Assembly: GCA_019022495.1 (NCBI GenBank)
Contig: JAFEKR010000027.1
Span: forward strand, 719,501-783,500
DNA length: 64,000 nucleotides
Source of the DNA: Epichloe hybrida
Lineage: Eukaryota > Ascomycota > Sordariomycetes > Hypocreales > Clavicipitaceae
Reading direction: 5' to 3'
The translations under genes and the position numbers were made by a program. This document shows positions 1 to 11,338 of this stretch, piece after piece; the first letter of the stretch is position 1; every line of letters starts with the position of its first letter. Under the pieces are notes generated by a model that ran no database searches, was not told the origin of the DNA, and saw only the letters and a program-made list of their open reading frames with translations.

Positions 1-107
1 GAGAGGACTCCAGAGCGATGGCCTTGAGCCATGACAGGTCTAGACGAGCTTGGTTGTATACTCTGATGCTATCTACGTACTGATGCTGTGCATAGCGAAA
101 CAAACAG

Positions 108-112
<5 letters not shown>

Positions 113-140
<28 letters not shown>
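113..140. repeat. (TA)n microsatellite
   Basis: An uninterrupted TA dinucleotide run of about 14 units lies in the intergenic left edge. The rest of 1-256 shows no supportable gene; the reading frames across it are low-complexity Tyr/Ile runs generated by the repeat. Confidence 0.95.
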
Positions 141-144
<4 letters not shown>

Positions 145-256
145 TACATATGCATACCGTGCCGAGTCAACGCTATGCTCTGGCTCTGGCAATAGTCTGA
201 ACGCGCTCTGGCCATGACGAGATGGTCTGCCAAAGACGGTCCGTGTCGTGATGCAT

Positions 257-1188
257 TCACAAGGCAGGTCGGGAGGTATCGCCGTTTGTTGTGGGCGGCG
301 CATCCACAATGAAGTTTTCTCGTATTTGCACCACTTCGCGTGGTGTTAGTTTGCACTGGTTCAAGACGTAGTCTTCCACGGAGCCATATTCTCGGTTGAT
401 TAGCTCGAGTGCGGCAAGCATGCTCTCTGGTCTAGGAAACGAGCTCGAGTCAGCAAACGCAGGCACGCACGCACGCGGAATGACGCAAGAAAAAAAAAAA
501 AAAAAAAAAAAAAGACGCCCTCCCACCTCGAGCTCAGCATCCTCAACGCGCCCTCTTCATCAAGAGCCACGCCCGGCGCCGCCATCAGCCCTCTCACCAT
601 GGCGGGCTTCAAGGGCGCCAGTCCCTCGTCCGTCAGGCCGTACTCCCACGCGATGGTGGCGTCGTCGACGCCACAGAGCGAGAGCACGATGGCGCACAGC
701 AGGCCCGTTCTGTCCTTGCCCGCCGTGCAATGGACCAGGCACGGCGAGGGGTCCCTCTGCGCGAGATGGCGCAGGATGGGGGCGAAGGCGCGCTCGCCGC
801 CCGCGCCGAGGATGCGCCTGTACGCCGACACGAAGCCCGCCGTGGTGTCGACGGCGGCGAGGTCTTGGAAGCGGAGGGCGATGGCCTCGGGCGCGTAATC
901 GGTCGACGGGAAGACGGGGACGTGGTGGCGGGCGGGGGCGGGGCGGCGGGGCGGCGGGGGCGGGAGGCCGGCGGCGCGATCGATCTCGATGTCGGAGCGG
1001 AGGTCGAAGACGTGGGCTATGGAGAGGGCCTGCAGCGAGGGCGCGGCGTCGGGGGTCGGGGCCGCCGCGCGGTAGAGCAGGCCGGGCCGTGTCCGGAGGG
1101 GCCTCGACGATGGTGCGGCGGCGATGGGCAAGTTGCCCGTGTCGCGGAGATTGGGGAGTGCCGACTGGTGGGCTGAGAGATCCATCAT
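257..1188 (-). CDS. Tyrosine/dual-specificity phosphatase (Y_phosphatase3-like)
   Basis: Two exons, 1188-527 and 431-257, give 278 aa. The P-loop signature HCTAGKDRTG is seen around residues 153-162, with the nucleophilic Cys near 154. A preceding block, VFDLRSDIEI, is typical of the Y_phosphatase3 family, which includes lipid- and Tyr-directed phosphatases. I start at the tandem ATG-ATG at 1188; upstream in-frame sequence is Lys-rich with no ATG. The 95 nt intron (donor GTGGGA, acceptor CTAG, phase 2) contains a 24-nt A/T homopolymer. Splicing joins the domain to a C-terminal helix ending QIRENFIVDAPP. The substrate cannot be inferred. The family is well supported; the intron is inferred from phase and from the nonsense read-through of the homopolymer. 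Confidence 0.85.
490..513. repeat. 24-nt poly(A/T) tract inside an intron
   Basis: A run of A on the + strand (T in the transcript) lies within the phosphatase intron 432-526. It probably serves as a polypyrimidine tract, but it is long enough to vary by slippage. Confidence 0.9.
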
Positions 1189-2087
1189 GGCGAGAGACTC
1201 GGGTGTGTTTCTTTGTTCTTTTTTTTTTTGGTTCTTGCAAAGCAAAGTACGAGTGACGCGAGGTGGGGGTGGCTGGCACTTGTTGAAGCTTTTTTCTTGA
1301 TTATGTATGTACGGATCATTACGTTAGGCGCCCATCGCCCCACCTGCCTTGTTTGTTTCTTCGGAGCCGACGGCTAAACGCGCATCCGCTAAAGTTAAAT
1401 GTATTCGCCGCTTTTGGGAAAAGGATTTATACTCTCCTCTTATTCTTCATGAGTTTGATATGGCAAGTATCCTGATAAGTACTAGATTGGATCACTAGGA
1501 TCTAACATCATTAGGACCTTGTCAAAAGGGTCCACTTTAGGCGTAGTTGCTACCACATGATTGAAATCCGTTGTGAATTATTTTACAGGTCTATATAACG
1601 GGGGGGATTAAGCGAATTTGGTGTGGGCAAGAAGAGGAGGGAGATAGGGCTAGTACCTTTTCTTACTAGTAACTTGTATAAGAATAAGCATACTCTTGTG
1701 TATATCCTATATATTTTTCTTACCTCTGAAATAATATAGCGGCTATAATATATACATGGCTTATTATAGCTTTTAGACGGATATGAAAAACCCGGGCATG
1801 TAGATTTACAAAATAATTTGGGGAGCAGAGTTGTACTCATAGCTTTGCTAGTGCGGGTATTATTTGTGCTCGAGGACCAAGAAAAGTGGGTCGCCATATG
1901 GTTTGCTCCTTGTCCCGTATTTGCCATCTGTTCTGCCGCGCTCTGTTTAATCCAACCGCCGGCTTGTCCCTAATGATGCTATTGCCATTGCACCGCATGA
2001 ATTGATTCCGCATCCGCATCGCCCCGTTTCGCTCAATAACGCTGCGACTTGACGTAGCATCAGCAAACACCGCTTGGAGACCACCAT
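1189..2087. other. Intergenic, with an AT-rich island
   Basis: Divergent intergenic region between the phosphatase and GNA1. About 1380-1830 is AT-rich and TpA-rich (for example the stretch around 1735-1760). Frames here are short and low in complexity. It looks like decayed non-coding or mobile DNA, but no terminal repeats or transposase frame can be recognised. Confidence 0.5.
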
Positions 2088-2769
2088 ATGCCTCATCCCA
2101 CGATCGAAACAATGTCCTCCTCCGAATCCGAAGGACTCTTCCCACCGATGCTCATCCCCGAGGCCGTCACGGAGAAGCTGCCCGAGGGTTATAAGCTGCG
2201 GGCGCTTCGGGAGACGGACTTTGACACGGGCTTTCTCGAATGCTTGCGGGTGCTGACGACGGTCGGCGACATCACCCAGGGGCAGTTCGTGGAGCAGTTC
2301 CGGAAGATGAAGCAGCAGCAAGACTACTACATCGTCGTGATTGAGGACACAAACAGAACGGACAGGGAGAGCTCAGTGGTGGCCACGGGCGCATTGATCG
2401 TCGAGCACAAGTTGTACGTTTTCCGCCGGCCCCGTTCAGACTCCCGAGTCAATACCCGCCGACGCGCGGCTGTTGCTTGGAGCTGTGTAAAGTGCTGATG
2501 AGCTGACACGCCCTTTTGTCTACAGTATTCACAGCCTCGGTGCCGTCGGACACATCGAAGACATTGCCGTCGCCAAGGACCAGCAGGGCAAGAAGCTCGG
2601 TCTGCGGCTGATCCAAGCCCTCGATCATGTTGCCGAGAAGGTCGGCTGCTACAAATGCATTCTCGATTGCAGCGACGCCAACGAGGGCTTCTACGTCAAG
2701 TGCGGATTCCAACGAGCCGGCTTACAGATGGCACATTACTATCAGGGAAGCAAAAGTAAACCTCAATAA
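2088..2769 (+). CDS. GNA1: Glucosamine-6-phosphate N-acetyltransferase
   Basis: Exons 2088-2413 and 2526-2769 (phase 2 junction) give 189 aa. The enzyme acetylates glucosamine-6-phosphate with acetyl-CoA, a cytosolic step to UDP-GlcNAc for chitin, N-glycans and GPI anchors. Visible family blocks are LRVLTTVGDI in the N-terminal half, KFIHSLGAVGHIEDIAV formed across the splice, the acetyl-CoA loop KDQQGKKLGLRLIQ, and the C-terminal DCSDANEGFYVKCGF. Length fits the family. ATG at 2088 is in CCACCATATG context; an alternative ATG is at 2112. A second, optional intron (GTAAAC at 2756 to TTGCAG at 2821) would replace the last four residues SKPQ with TPECQGG. It has a good pyrimidine tract, so the true C-terminus is uncertain. 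Confidence 0.93.
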
Positions 2770-5075
2770 AGCCTCTTTTTACGCGCTCCCTTCCCACTTG
2801 ATCGTATCCTTTTCGTTGCAGCTCCTGAGTGTCAAGGCGGATAGGACACCGGCAACAAACAGTTGGCAACGATGGCGAGCCGATCCCATAGCACCCCCAC
2901 CCCCCCCCCCAACTTCTGTATTTTCCATGTCGGATACGATGCTGGGAGACATGGACTCATGCCCTCTCAGGAGGATGCTATACCTCCCTCCCGCCAGTGG
3001 TTAGAATGTAGTTTATCGCCCCATTCTCTTCAGGAGTCTGGGGCTGAATGTCCTGGAAAGCCGAGCAGAGCCGAGTGAGTGGCCTCTTTAGAAAAGGTGA
3101 CAGAATTTATGCAAAGTTCCCCACGCATGTCTTTGAGCATTTTCAGGTCACGGGAGAGCTTTTGCTTCTCTAGGCGGGGAGGGTGAGGAATGAGTAGGCC
3201 CATCGCAATCCTAGTGTCCACCATGAATCACTCCTGATATTCGTAGCAGCACGAGAGCCTTGCCTGCTTCCCATCGAAATAATGGATCTGCCGTGGCAGC
3301 CGGCAATCTCAAGCAAAGACTTCACGCTGTCATCACGGCGTCTTTTCATTTTGGTTGATTGTATGGTCATTGGGGAGTAGGTCAGCAAAAATAGGTGTTG
3401 CAACATCGAGATGGGTTGTTCGAGCGACAAGAGCGGGCTTCTTCCTGGCCGAACGGAGTCAGAGGGTTTGTGCACACTTGACAGAATGATGGCATAAACC
3501 AACATGGATAGCAGCTGGAAGAGGAAGAGGAAGAGAAACTCGAATAAGCCCGTGCAGTTCTCTATGGGACAAGTGAGTGCTGCCGCCAAGTAGGTACCAG
3601 TTAAGGAAGCGGATTCCCAATCCAAGACGTGCGAAATCACCAGCTTTTTTGTACCTCTCAAGATACAGAGTGCAGCGCCTCTGGTGTTGCACGAAAGAAA
3701 AGAAGCGGCACAGCCGACTGGCCACTAATTTGTGCGTACATGATCCCTTATATGCCTTGCCACATCTGGCTAACGGCCTGGCAATAGCTGGGCCCGACTA
3801 CCTCTAGTTTATGACCTTAATTTCTGGTATCGGTATATCTGAAGCTGCTTACCTAGCGCACTGGCCTTGTTCCAAGCCACGAGCCAGTCTTCTGGTCACA
3901 CCCTCTTAGTTTGGCAGAAGTCTCGGCACTATTTCGACGAGCCTCATCGAAATACTGTGTCATTGGGCGCAAGACTCGATTTTAGCCCGCGAAATAATTG
4001 TGCGGATGTTCGAGTTGGGCGAGATATAGCCAAGGTAGCCCTGGATATCATTGCTTTATTTAGTAGCTATGCCACATCATAGGGGCAGGTATACGCAATA
4101 ACGACCACTGGGATGCAATCACATACTGGTCTACTTGCAATCTGAACCTGCAAAGGCCACGTTGGCGAGACACGCAGAAGTTCACAGGTGATGTCGCGGT
4201 GTAGGCAACCGTACACTTTGGAGGGTTGTAGAGCTTGGGGGGTTCAATGTCGTCATGTCCATCGATGCTTCCTTCTCGCTAGTGGCATAGTTAAAGGCTT
4301 GATCTTCCGCAGTCTTAACGCCGGCGCCTTGTCGCTTGGCCTCGTGAAGCTCCATGATAGCTAACGTGTGACAGTTGGCGTTATATCGTAAAACTGTTTG
4401 AGCCATCATGTTTCTTCGTCAGGAGAAAGAGTGCTCACAAACAGAGATGTAATAATGTTCGAGAATGAAAGCTAACTGTAATTTACCTCACCAGAAAGCG
4501 GACGATTCGTACGGATTTTTCAAGCGCTATCTTGGATGCCATGTCCATTTTCTTCTTCATAGAGCGTTTGAATGCTGCACTAACCGAGCATGACGGCGGA
4601 TAGATCGAATCAAACTCGCCTGAGCTGTACGGCCCCGAGCTCGGAGGCTGTTCTGGTAGCGTGCAGCGTGTACTGTGCGCCGCCCAAGACGTTCTCTTCC
4701 AACGCTGTGAGCCAGTCCCAGGCGGCTTTCTCCCAGGGATCGGCTGGAAAGTCCAAGTCCTTCTCCTTTTTGCTGTCGTGTTGACAAGAGCTGGACGGTA
4801 TACTGCGCTACATTGCGTCTATCGAGCAACTAAATTTGCAGCAGATGTCAAGAAGTGCGTCGAGCGCAAGGGGTAGAAGAAACAAGGCCGAAGCGAAAAC
4901 GGGGGAGCAAGAAAAGGAGAGTTACGAACGCAAACGAGCACAGAAAGAAGAGATGCCTTGGGCGTATGTGGATGAAGATGAACGATCTCCAGGAGCAGCA
5001 GAGAGAGCTGGAGAGAACGTTGTAAGGGGGAGAAGAGAACCTGATTTCTAGAGGGCGCAAAAATGTCGACTAGGT
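2770..5075. other. Gene-poor stretch with possible coding relics
   Basis: No complete gene can be supported. On the minus strand near 3560-3660 a string reading VLDWESASLTGTYLAA resembles the IDWE region of aminoglycoside-phosphotransferase-family kinases, but it is followed by non-family sequence. Near 4640-4760 (minus) a frame reading DPWEKAAWDWLTALEENVLG looks protein-like but ends at a stop; the next frame continues as SSGEFDSIYPPSCS. These may be decayed exons or an unsolved spliced gene. A poly-C patch lies around 2895-2910. Confidence 0.4.
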
Positions 5076-6584
5076 TCATGACCAATTCCATTTTTCCTTC
5101 AACGCCTTCGACTCAGCGAGCAACTTGCTCAGTTGAGTCTCGTACAGTCCTTGCTCTTTCAAATACTGGGTGTAGCGCTCACAGTGCTTCGCCCGACGTT
5201 GCACCTCTAACATGAGTGTCTGATGTTGGTCAAAAAAATCCGACATCACATCATCGAGAGGTTTTTCGTAAAGCTTCGGGACGAAAAAATCGCAGAATAT
5301 GTCAGCAAGGTCAGTTGGACGGCGTAGAATATGAGCAACACAAAACGTCATGTCCGTTTGGCTGATACCCGACTCGCTGGCACCCAATTGGCCGCACCAT
5401 TCCTCTTTGAGCTGATTGCAGAGCCTATTGGTTTTGCTCTTCTCATCCAGAACCTGGCGAAAATCGGCGTGCATCTGCCTGTCCGTCTCCATCGAATCAT
5501 GGCCAGTAATCCATGATGGGGGAGTAAGGACTTGGCGTGGAACAGTGCTTGAAAATTCCCAGTCAATGATACCCTGGATGTGTAGGTTGTTGTCTACAAT
5601 GATGTTGGAGCTCCGTAAGTCGAGGTGATTCAGCACAAATGGACCTTCATCTAGCTGAGAGTCGATCACTTGGTGAAAGATCCGCTCCATGCCATGAAGC
5701 GCGAAAGCCTCCCGTTTGAGGTCGTCGACGGTATGGTCAGCGACTGGCGGCGAAAAGAAACCAGAAACAAGACGGAATTGATTCCTCATGTAATCCTTGG
5801 CGGACGAGAACATTGGCTGGGGATGTAACCGGAGCGTAGCGGCAGACATGGACATGACAGGGCCTAAAACAGGATCCGGTCTGCCACTGGTGTCTGGTAT
5901 CAGGGACCCTATTAAAGGGAACTGGAGCTTCCTGAGCTCAACAAAAAGGTTGATTAGTTGGGAGTAAAAGGCTCTCTTCTGCTCTTGCTCGGCTGTAAGC
6001 AACGCTTTTTTATTTAGCGCTTCACCCGGGATAAGGTCGGTGATGAGGAAACTCTGCGTCCTTGCGCCATTGCTTGTTAAGTGGGCATTGTTTCCATAGG
6101 CACGGATATGAGGAACGGGGATGCGGGTGTTGCGCTCGAGGTATCTTTGTCAAACATGAGTGGTAGTCGAGATGCGATAAACTGACCAAGACTTACTGTA
6201 TAGTAGCAACTTCGCTTAGCAGCTTATCCCATGGGTTGTCAAGAGCGGGCTCATAGGGATCCTAACAATCCACTTCGGTCCGTCTTGATAGAATTCGACG
6301 AAGAAGCAAACATTGAAGCTGCCGCTATCTTTTTTCACAACCCGGCACGCTTTGCCACTATAGTGTTGCGATGCCAGGGCGCAGACGGCATTTGTGTCGA
6401 GCGAGTCTATGAAAGCTCTTCTGGAAAAGTTGCTTTGTTCGTCGGTAGCAGCAGGGAACTCAGATTCAAGAGGTTCAAAGGGACCTGCCTCTCGGTCATC
6501 GATCTCTGGCGTGTTGCCCTTGATGATATCCGTCTCGGGCACCTTGGCTCCTGCGTATTGGCGAAGCGGAGTAGTTGATGCCAT
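5076..6584 (-). pseudogene. APH-family kinase-like gene with a frameshift
   Basis: Exon 1 runs from ATG 6584 (or 6617) to 6197 and exon 2 from 6144 to 5076; the intron 6145-6196 has GTAAGT...AAAG. The fold is the aminoglycoside/choline phosphotransferase family. Exon 1 has the N-lobe string ACRVVKKDSGSFNVCFFVEF, and exon 2 has the catalytic loop HLDLRSSNIIVD (HxDxxxxN) and the metal-binding IIDWE. The reading frame is broken near 6250: after WIVRIP the frame stops at 6216, whereas shifting by one base restores EPALDNPWDKLLSEVATIQ leading exactly into the donor. As given, no full protein is made. This is either a recent pseudogene, since the rest is intact, or a one-base sequence error. Substrates of fungal members are mostly unknown. 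Confidence 0.75.
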
Positions 6585-7254
6585 ATGCCAAACAGGTACA
6601 GACACACCCGATTCCAATGCGAGTGTAGCAGACGGACGATAGCGTACATGATATCCAATGCGATATTGAGGCCGGCGTTGTTGAAGGTGGTTGCTGAGGA
6701 TGTCAACCTACGAGATGTGCACACAATCGGCCCGTAAATTATTCCGCTTCTGACATATGCTGCCGCGTCGCCCTCCGGCTGCCTCGTCTACAACCCGATG
6801 CTCTACTCAATGTATCTGTGCCTATTTCTCAAGTGAGCTGTAAGAGGCAAATGAACAAATGCAGAATAACAGAGAGATGTCGGCATGAGGGCACACAACG
6901 GACACCTCTTCTAGCGCGACAATATTGCCTGAGCTTGCTGAGGTAATCCCCCAGCGGGCGGAGAGTATGTACGACCCTATCTGGTGGCTTACGCACACAG
7001 GGGTCAGGTCATATGATGCAGGGGAAAAAAAGCTTTGCAGAACCGTTCATAAATCAATAGCGACCCAAGGCAGCAATGCTGTTCTGCTCCACCTGACCTC
7101 TCAGCATTCGCAGAGGGACACTAATCTTCGAGTAGCAAGAGAGACTTGTTCAGTGAGCATCGTGGTTGAGCTTGGTGCTTGGTGCCCTCGATACGCCCGC
7201 AACGCCACCCTCATGCATCTGGAACCAGAAAACTCCTCGCGTCGGGCTACCCCG
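6585..7254. other. Intergenic
   Basis: Lies between the 5' end of the kinase-like gene and the 3' end of the DUF7587-like gene. Overlapping short frames occur, but none has a recognisable motif or convincing exon structure. Confidence 0.5.
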
Positions 7255-8964
7255 TCAGGCATTCTGCTCACTACATTCAAGCACGTTTGCTAAAAGTTTG
7301 GTGCTGTCTAGTGGTTGCAGCCTTGACACGGAGCTCCAACTGTCGGCGCCCAGTGACTTCATCAACTCAGTCAATCTCAAGTAACGCTGAACCTCATCAG
7401 GCCCATATTCGTTGTCGCTGGCTTGGCTTTGATGAACTGTCGAGGATCAGATTAGTAAGTAGGTATCAAAGTCAAATGAAGGGCCCTTACGCTTGACGTT
7501 TTCTTTGCATTTTCGATTTTTGAATGACAGAAGTATTGCTGCCACGTCCGAAATATCGATCCCGGGAAAGCACTTTCGTGCTATTTGGAGGGCAAGCTGT
7601 ACCTCTCTTTGATTTGTCGCTCGTTCCGTTGACCAAGCCTTTCGGAGGTCTCGTACACGATTTGTCCATGACTTTGTTTCTTCTGATAGTTCAGGATACA
7701 GAGAGTATAACCCAGCCTCCATGAGCATATCCAAAGACAGCACACAGGAACGGCCGGCGTGGTTTACTGATCCTTGGGTGAGATATTCACCGTTGTCGTA
7801 TTTTACTTTATTAAGACGAAACTCGAAGAAAATTCCATCCTCAGGAGACTGGGCTGCATAACGATACGCCCGAATCAAGTACTTGTCCCGGACAAACTGG
7901 CCGGACGGGAACTTCTCCGTATCTACCACAAAGATCTTGACATCCTTAGGAGAACGACCTCGCTTACGACATCTCCAAATTGCGTATTGGATGACAAAAA
8001 GTAGAGAACTGCTCCAGGACATCAAATTGTCGGATTCCTCACCCGAAAAACACAGCTTCGTCAGGTGGCCTGCTAGCTGTCTTGCCGCTTCCTTTCTCGG
8101 CAGCTGGAGGATGTCCACTTTACTATTTCCAAAATCACCGCTCTTGCTCATCATTGACGCAACCACTCTGTCATCACTCGTACCTGAGCTCTCAGATTCG
8201 GCTGCCCTGAACAAATACGGCGGAATCCTTCTCAGGGACAGTTCCAAGTTGTGAGCTGATGCAGGGTAGAAAAGCGTCGGCCCCCCAGGGCAGATCCGCA
8301 GTTTGCTACCCCAAAGGCTAATCCAGTCCTGCGCAGACTCTTGCCGACTTTCCATGATGCGCTCGCAACGCTGGCGATGGGCCTCGGCATACCCTTCGTC
8401 AACGTCAAGTCGATTTACGTGGTCGTAATACCTTTCGCTCTCAAAGTCGGGGTCAAACGGCCACCCCAAATCAGCTTCACGCTGTGGAACATAATAGTGG
8501 TCGGAATGCAGTGAGCCAGATGTGCTGTTAGCCTGGTTGTAGCACTCCTCGACAATTCTCCATACGCTTTCGTTGGTTTCGGTCGTTCCATCAAGAACCC
8601 CACGCGTGATTGATGTTATTTCTCCATCAAAATGTGAAAGAATTTCCCGCTGACTGAGATCCTGGCTTCCGCATGTTTTTATAAAAGATGCAATGCAGCT
8701 TTCCGTGGTTTCTGCAAGCTTCTCTGATGCGGTTGCTAAATCTTGACAACTACGCCTGAGCGCACAAAGGTTCGCAACGTCATGGGCTTTTGGGAAGCCT
8801 TCATCTTCAAGCAATGACTTTGCTTGCTTTGCATGTTGGATGCTAGCTTCGCAATCCTTTGCCAACACCTGGATGGCTGCAGCCAGAGGGTTCGGGTGAG
8901 GATCCGGCCTACTGACCCGTAGACCATCAATCAAGTCAGCAACGTCAGTCAGTTCGTCTCGCAT
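7255..8964 (-). CDS. DUF7587-like fungal protein
   Basis: Exon 1 is 8964-7491 and exon 2 is 7436-7255; the intron 7437-7490 has GTAAGG...GACAG, phase 1. Together they encode 551 aa. The second exon replaces a short read-through tail and stays open for 60 residues to TGA at 7255, which supports the splice. The N-terminal ~150 residues are helical and Cys-containing. From about residue 245 a block begins PPYLFRAAES, followed by LMSWSSSLLFVIQYAIW and VKIFVVDTEKFP. I recognise this as the pattern of the fungal DUF7587 family, multigene proteins of unknown function with a proposed ADP-ribosyltransferase-like fold. No signal peptide. The family assignment is from motif memory; the biochemical role is unknown. 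Confidence 0.75.
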
Positions 8965-9882
8965 GGCAGCCGATTTATCTTTTTTAAAATCCTTGCAGTT
9001 AGATTCTCACTAGAAACGATGGAACTACTGGCGATTTAATTGAGTGCTGACACTGTCTCGCGATCGTACGATGAGGCTGTGGACATCCGGCCGAAGACTG
9101 AGTGATGCCCGATTTTGAAATTGCACTCCCAAACACGTGGCGTTGCAGAGCATCTTGCGGCTCAGAGTTCATTGGTCATGGAGCAGCAAGCCTTGCTCAC
9201 TGCTCATCGGTCAGGACATTACACGTCGCTGAATTTCTTTCAGGGCCATGACTGACAGGAATAACTTGTCAAGCTCATTGTCCCCGGTAGTAAGTAATCA
9301 TTCCTATACATGTAGTTAAGCGAGAAGGATCAAATGGCCCACCTATGAGCCTGCTGTCAACAGATCCAAAAATCTCTGGGCACAAAGGGACACGGGTCGA
9401 GGTCTGGGCGTTCCCCCTCCCATCGCAAGTGGATCCCCGACTCGGGTTTCTCCACGCCCCATTCACGAAACAAAGCAATCCTTCTACGGATCGTACGGTC
9501 AGACACTTCTCGAAGACGGGGTAAGGTGGGGTCCCCACGATCCGCCGCCATACCAGGCTAGCATGTGACCGATCAGACGACAGTGTCTCCCGAAGGACAG
9601 CACGGGATGCACGAGGTCTCGCTCGGATGCCAATGGTTCGGGCAAGACGGCCGGGCGTCGAGAAAGGGGGGGGAGGGGGGCTGGCTAACGAGGAATTCGG
9701 GGAAGGCTTGGGACCTTTTTATTCCCTCCGTCTTTTCAAGTGCGGAGCAGGACGCTTTCTCCTTTGTTTCCGAGGAAATGCTATACTTTGGTCTTTGACG
9801 ACGAGATCCGTATCCTTCCTACGAACTTTTTTTTTTTCTCCTATTTCGAAACACGGGTTTTCTGCGTCCTTGTAAGCTCGCG
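8965..9882. other. Intergenic with one unexplained minus-strand frame
   Basis: Mostly non-coding. A 64-codon minus frame from ATG 9551 (to 9357) reads protein-like, for example RTIRRRIALFREWGVEKPES, and could be one exon of an unsolved small gene. No family was recognised. A G-rich patch lies at about 9666-9680. Confidence 0.35.
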
Positions 9883-10177
9883 ATGCTTGAAATGGACGAG
9901 TTTCATCCCGTTTTGGCGCGTATGCGCATCGCTGCCCTGCAGTCCGAGTATGTTTGCTCAACTTCGACTTCGACCCTGACTTTTGGCGTTGGCGCAGAGG
10001 AGGCTGATTTTGCTGTTTCGTAACAGGGCGTTGTCCAAGAATCCCCAGAACGGCTTCGTTCGCTCGCAGCGCAGCAAGGTTAGTGTTGTCAGGGACCCGT
10101 CTGGCGGGTGGAAGCTGGGTAAGAAGAGGATTGTGAGGGCTCGGTCGGGATCCGCGTCGAGTGCGTCGTCTGCTTGA
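9883..10177 (+). CDS. Possible small spliced gene, basic C-terminus
   Basis: Exon 1 is 9883-9947 from ATG (MLEMDEFHPVLARMRIAALQ); exon 2 is 10027-10177. The intron 9948-10026 (GTATGT...GTAACAG, phase 2) removes two stops and joins cleanly to ALSKNPQNGFVRSQRSK, then GGWKLGKKRIVRARSGS and a Ser/Ala tail ending at TGA 10177. The product would be 71 aa, basic and probably nuclear or RNA-associated in composition. I recognise no family. The ATG may not be the true start and further 5' exons are possible. The support is the matched phase, good splice sites and a non-random composition. Confidence 0.4.
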
Positions 10178-10414
10178 GATTCATGGGCACATTAAGGGGG
10201 GGGGGGGGGTTAGGGGACCCAGGTGTTTCGAAAGGCGTTACTTTTGTTTTGAAAGAGCTGAGGAACAAAGTGGGATGGATATTGGGCATCCGCGTCGTGG
10301 TGTCATGTTGCTTCGAGTTGTCCAAGAGGCTACGAGATGCCATGTGGTGCTTCTCTTTACCAGTTTTTATTATTCAAATTCGTCCATGACACACAGACAT
10401 TGTTTACGCCTAGT

Positions 10415-11338
10415 TTACCGTCCCATCCAGCCGCCGTCAACGACCAACGTGTGTCCACTGACGTATGCGCTGGCCCTGCTTGCAAGATACACCGTCGTGC
10501 CCTTGAAGTCCTCGGGACTGCCCCATCGACCGGCCGGGATTCTGGCGCTGATGCTCGCCAGTCTCTCGGGGTTGTTGAGCAGCGCCGTGTTCATGTCCGT
10601 CTCGATATAGCCCGGGGCGATGGCGTTGACCGTGATACCCTTGGCCGTCCACTCATTGGCAAAGCTCTTGGTGACCTGGCCGACGGCGCCCTTGGACGCC
10701 GCGTACGCGGGCACAGTGAGACCACCCTGGAACGTGAGCAGCGAGGCGAAGTTGATGATGCTGCCGCGGCGGCCGGTCGTCGGTGAGGGATCCAGCTTGA
10801 GCATGTGGGCGCCCACGTCGCGGCATAGTGTGAAGACGGCATTGAGATTGACTTGCATGACCTTTTTTTTTTTTAAAAAAAAAAAAAAAATCAGCACTTT
10901 TCTCTGTTGTTTCTGAGGGAGAAAAAAAAGCCTTACCTCGTTAAAGTCGCTGTCGGGAAACTCCTCGCAAGGATGCCTCCTCTGGATACCAGCACACGTC
11001 ACCAAAATGCGGATGTGGTGTCCGTCGGCGATGACGCTCGGGGTAAGAGCCTTGACGGACTCCTGGTCCGCCATGTCGGCGGTGTAGATCCAGGCTTTGC
11101 GGCCGAGCTTCTCGACTGCTTCTCTCGTGGCCGTCACGCTGGTGTCTCTCTGTGGTGCTCCGTCAGTTCATGTGCAGAGGTGGATCGTGAATGTGTCCTT
11201 TGGAAACCCCGTTCGTACCTGTACTAGAATCACGTCGGCGCCGGCTTCGGCGAGGCCGATGGCGACAGCTTGGCCGATGCCGCGGGTGCAGCCGGTGACC
11301 ATGGCAGTTTGGCCTTGGAGTGAGAAGAAGGCGCTCAT
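10415..11338 (-). CDS. Short-chain dehydrogenase/reductase (KduD-like)
   Basis: Three exons, 11338-11219, 11149-10937 and 10861-10415, in phase 0/0, give 259 aa. This is a classical SDR: cofactor motif TGCTRGIG near residue 15-22, catalytic Ser in NFASLLTF, the YAASK active site, and C-terminal [14 protein letters not shown]. Closest in feel are 2-dehydro-3-deoxygluconate 5-dehydrogenase / gluconate 5-dehydrogenase type SDRs, which act on sugar acids; the actual substrate is inferred only. The second intron (10862-10936) is odd: its last bases in the transcript are a 16-nt T run and a 12-nt A run directly before AG. The neighbouring polyol dehydrogenase and aldo-keto reductase suggest a local sugar-metabolism grouping, though they are not arranged divergently in a tight unit. 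Confidence 0.9.
10863..10890. repeat. T12-A16 homopolymer pair in an intron
   Basis: On the + strand 12 T are followed by 16 A. In the minus-strand transcript the A run abuts the 3' splice site of the SDR gene, an unusual acceptor context. Confidence 0.9.

Noticed and set aside
396..1256. 286-codon plus-strand Arg/Pro/Gly-rich frame
   Set aside because: It is the GC-rich shadow of the phosphatase gene on the minus strand.
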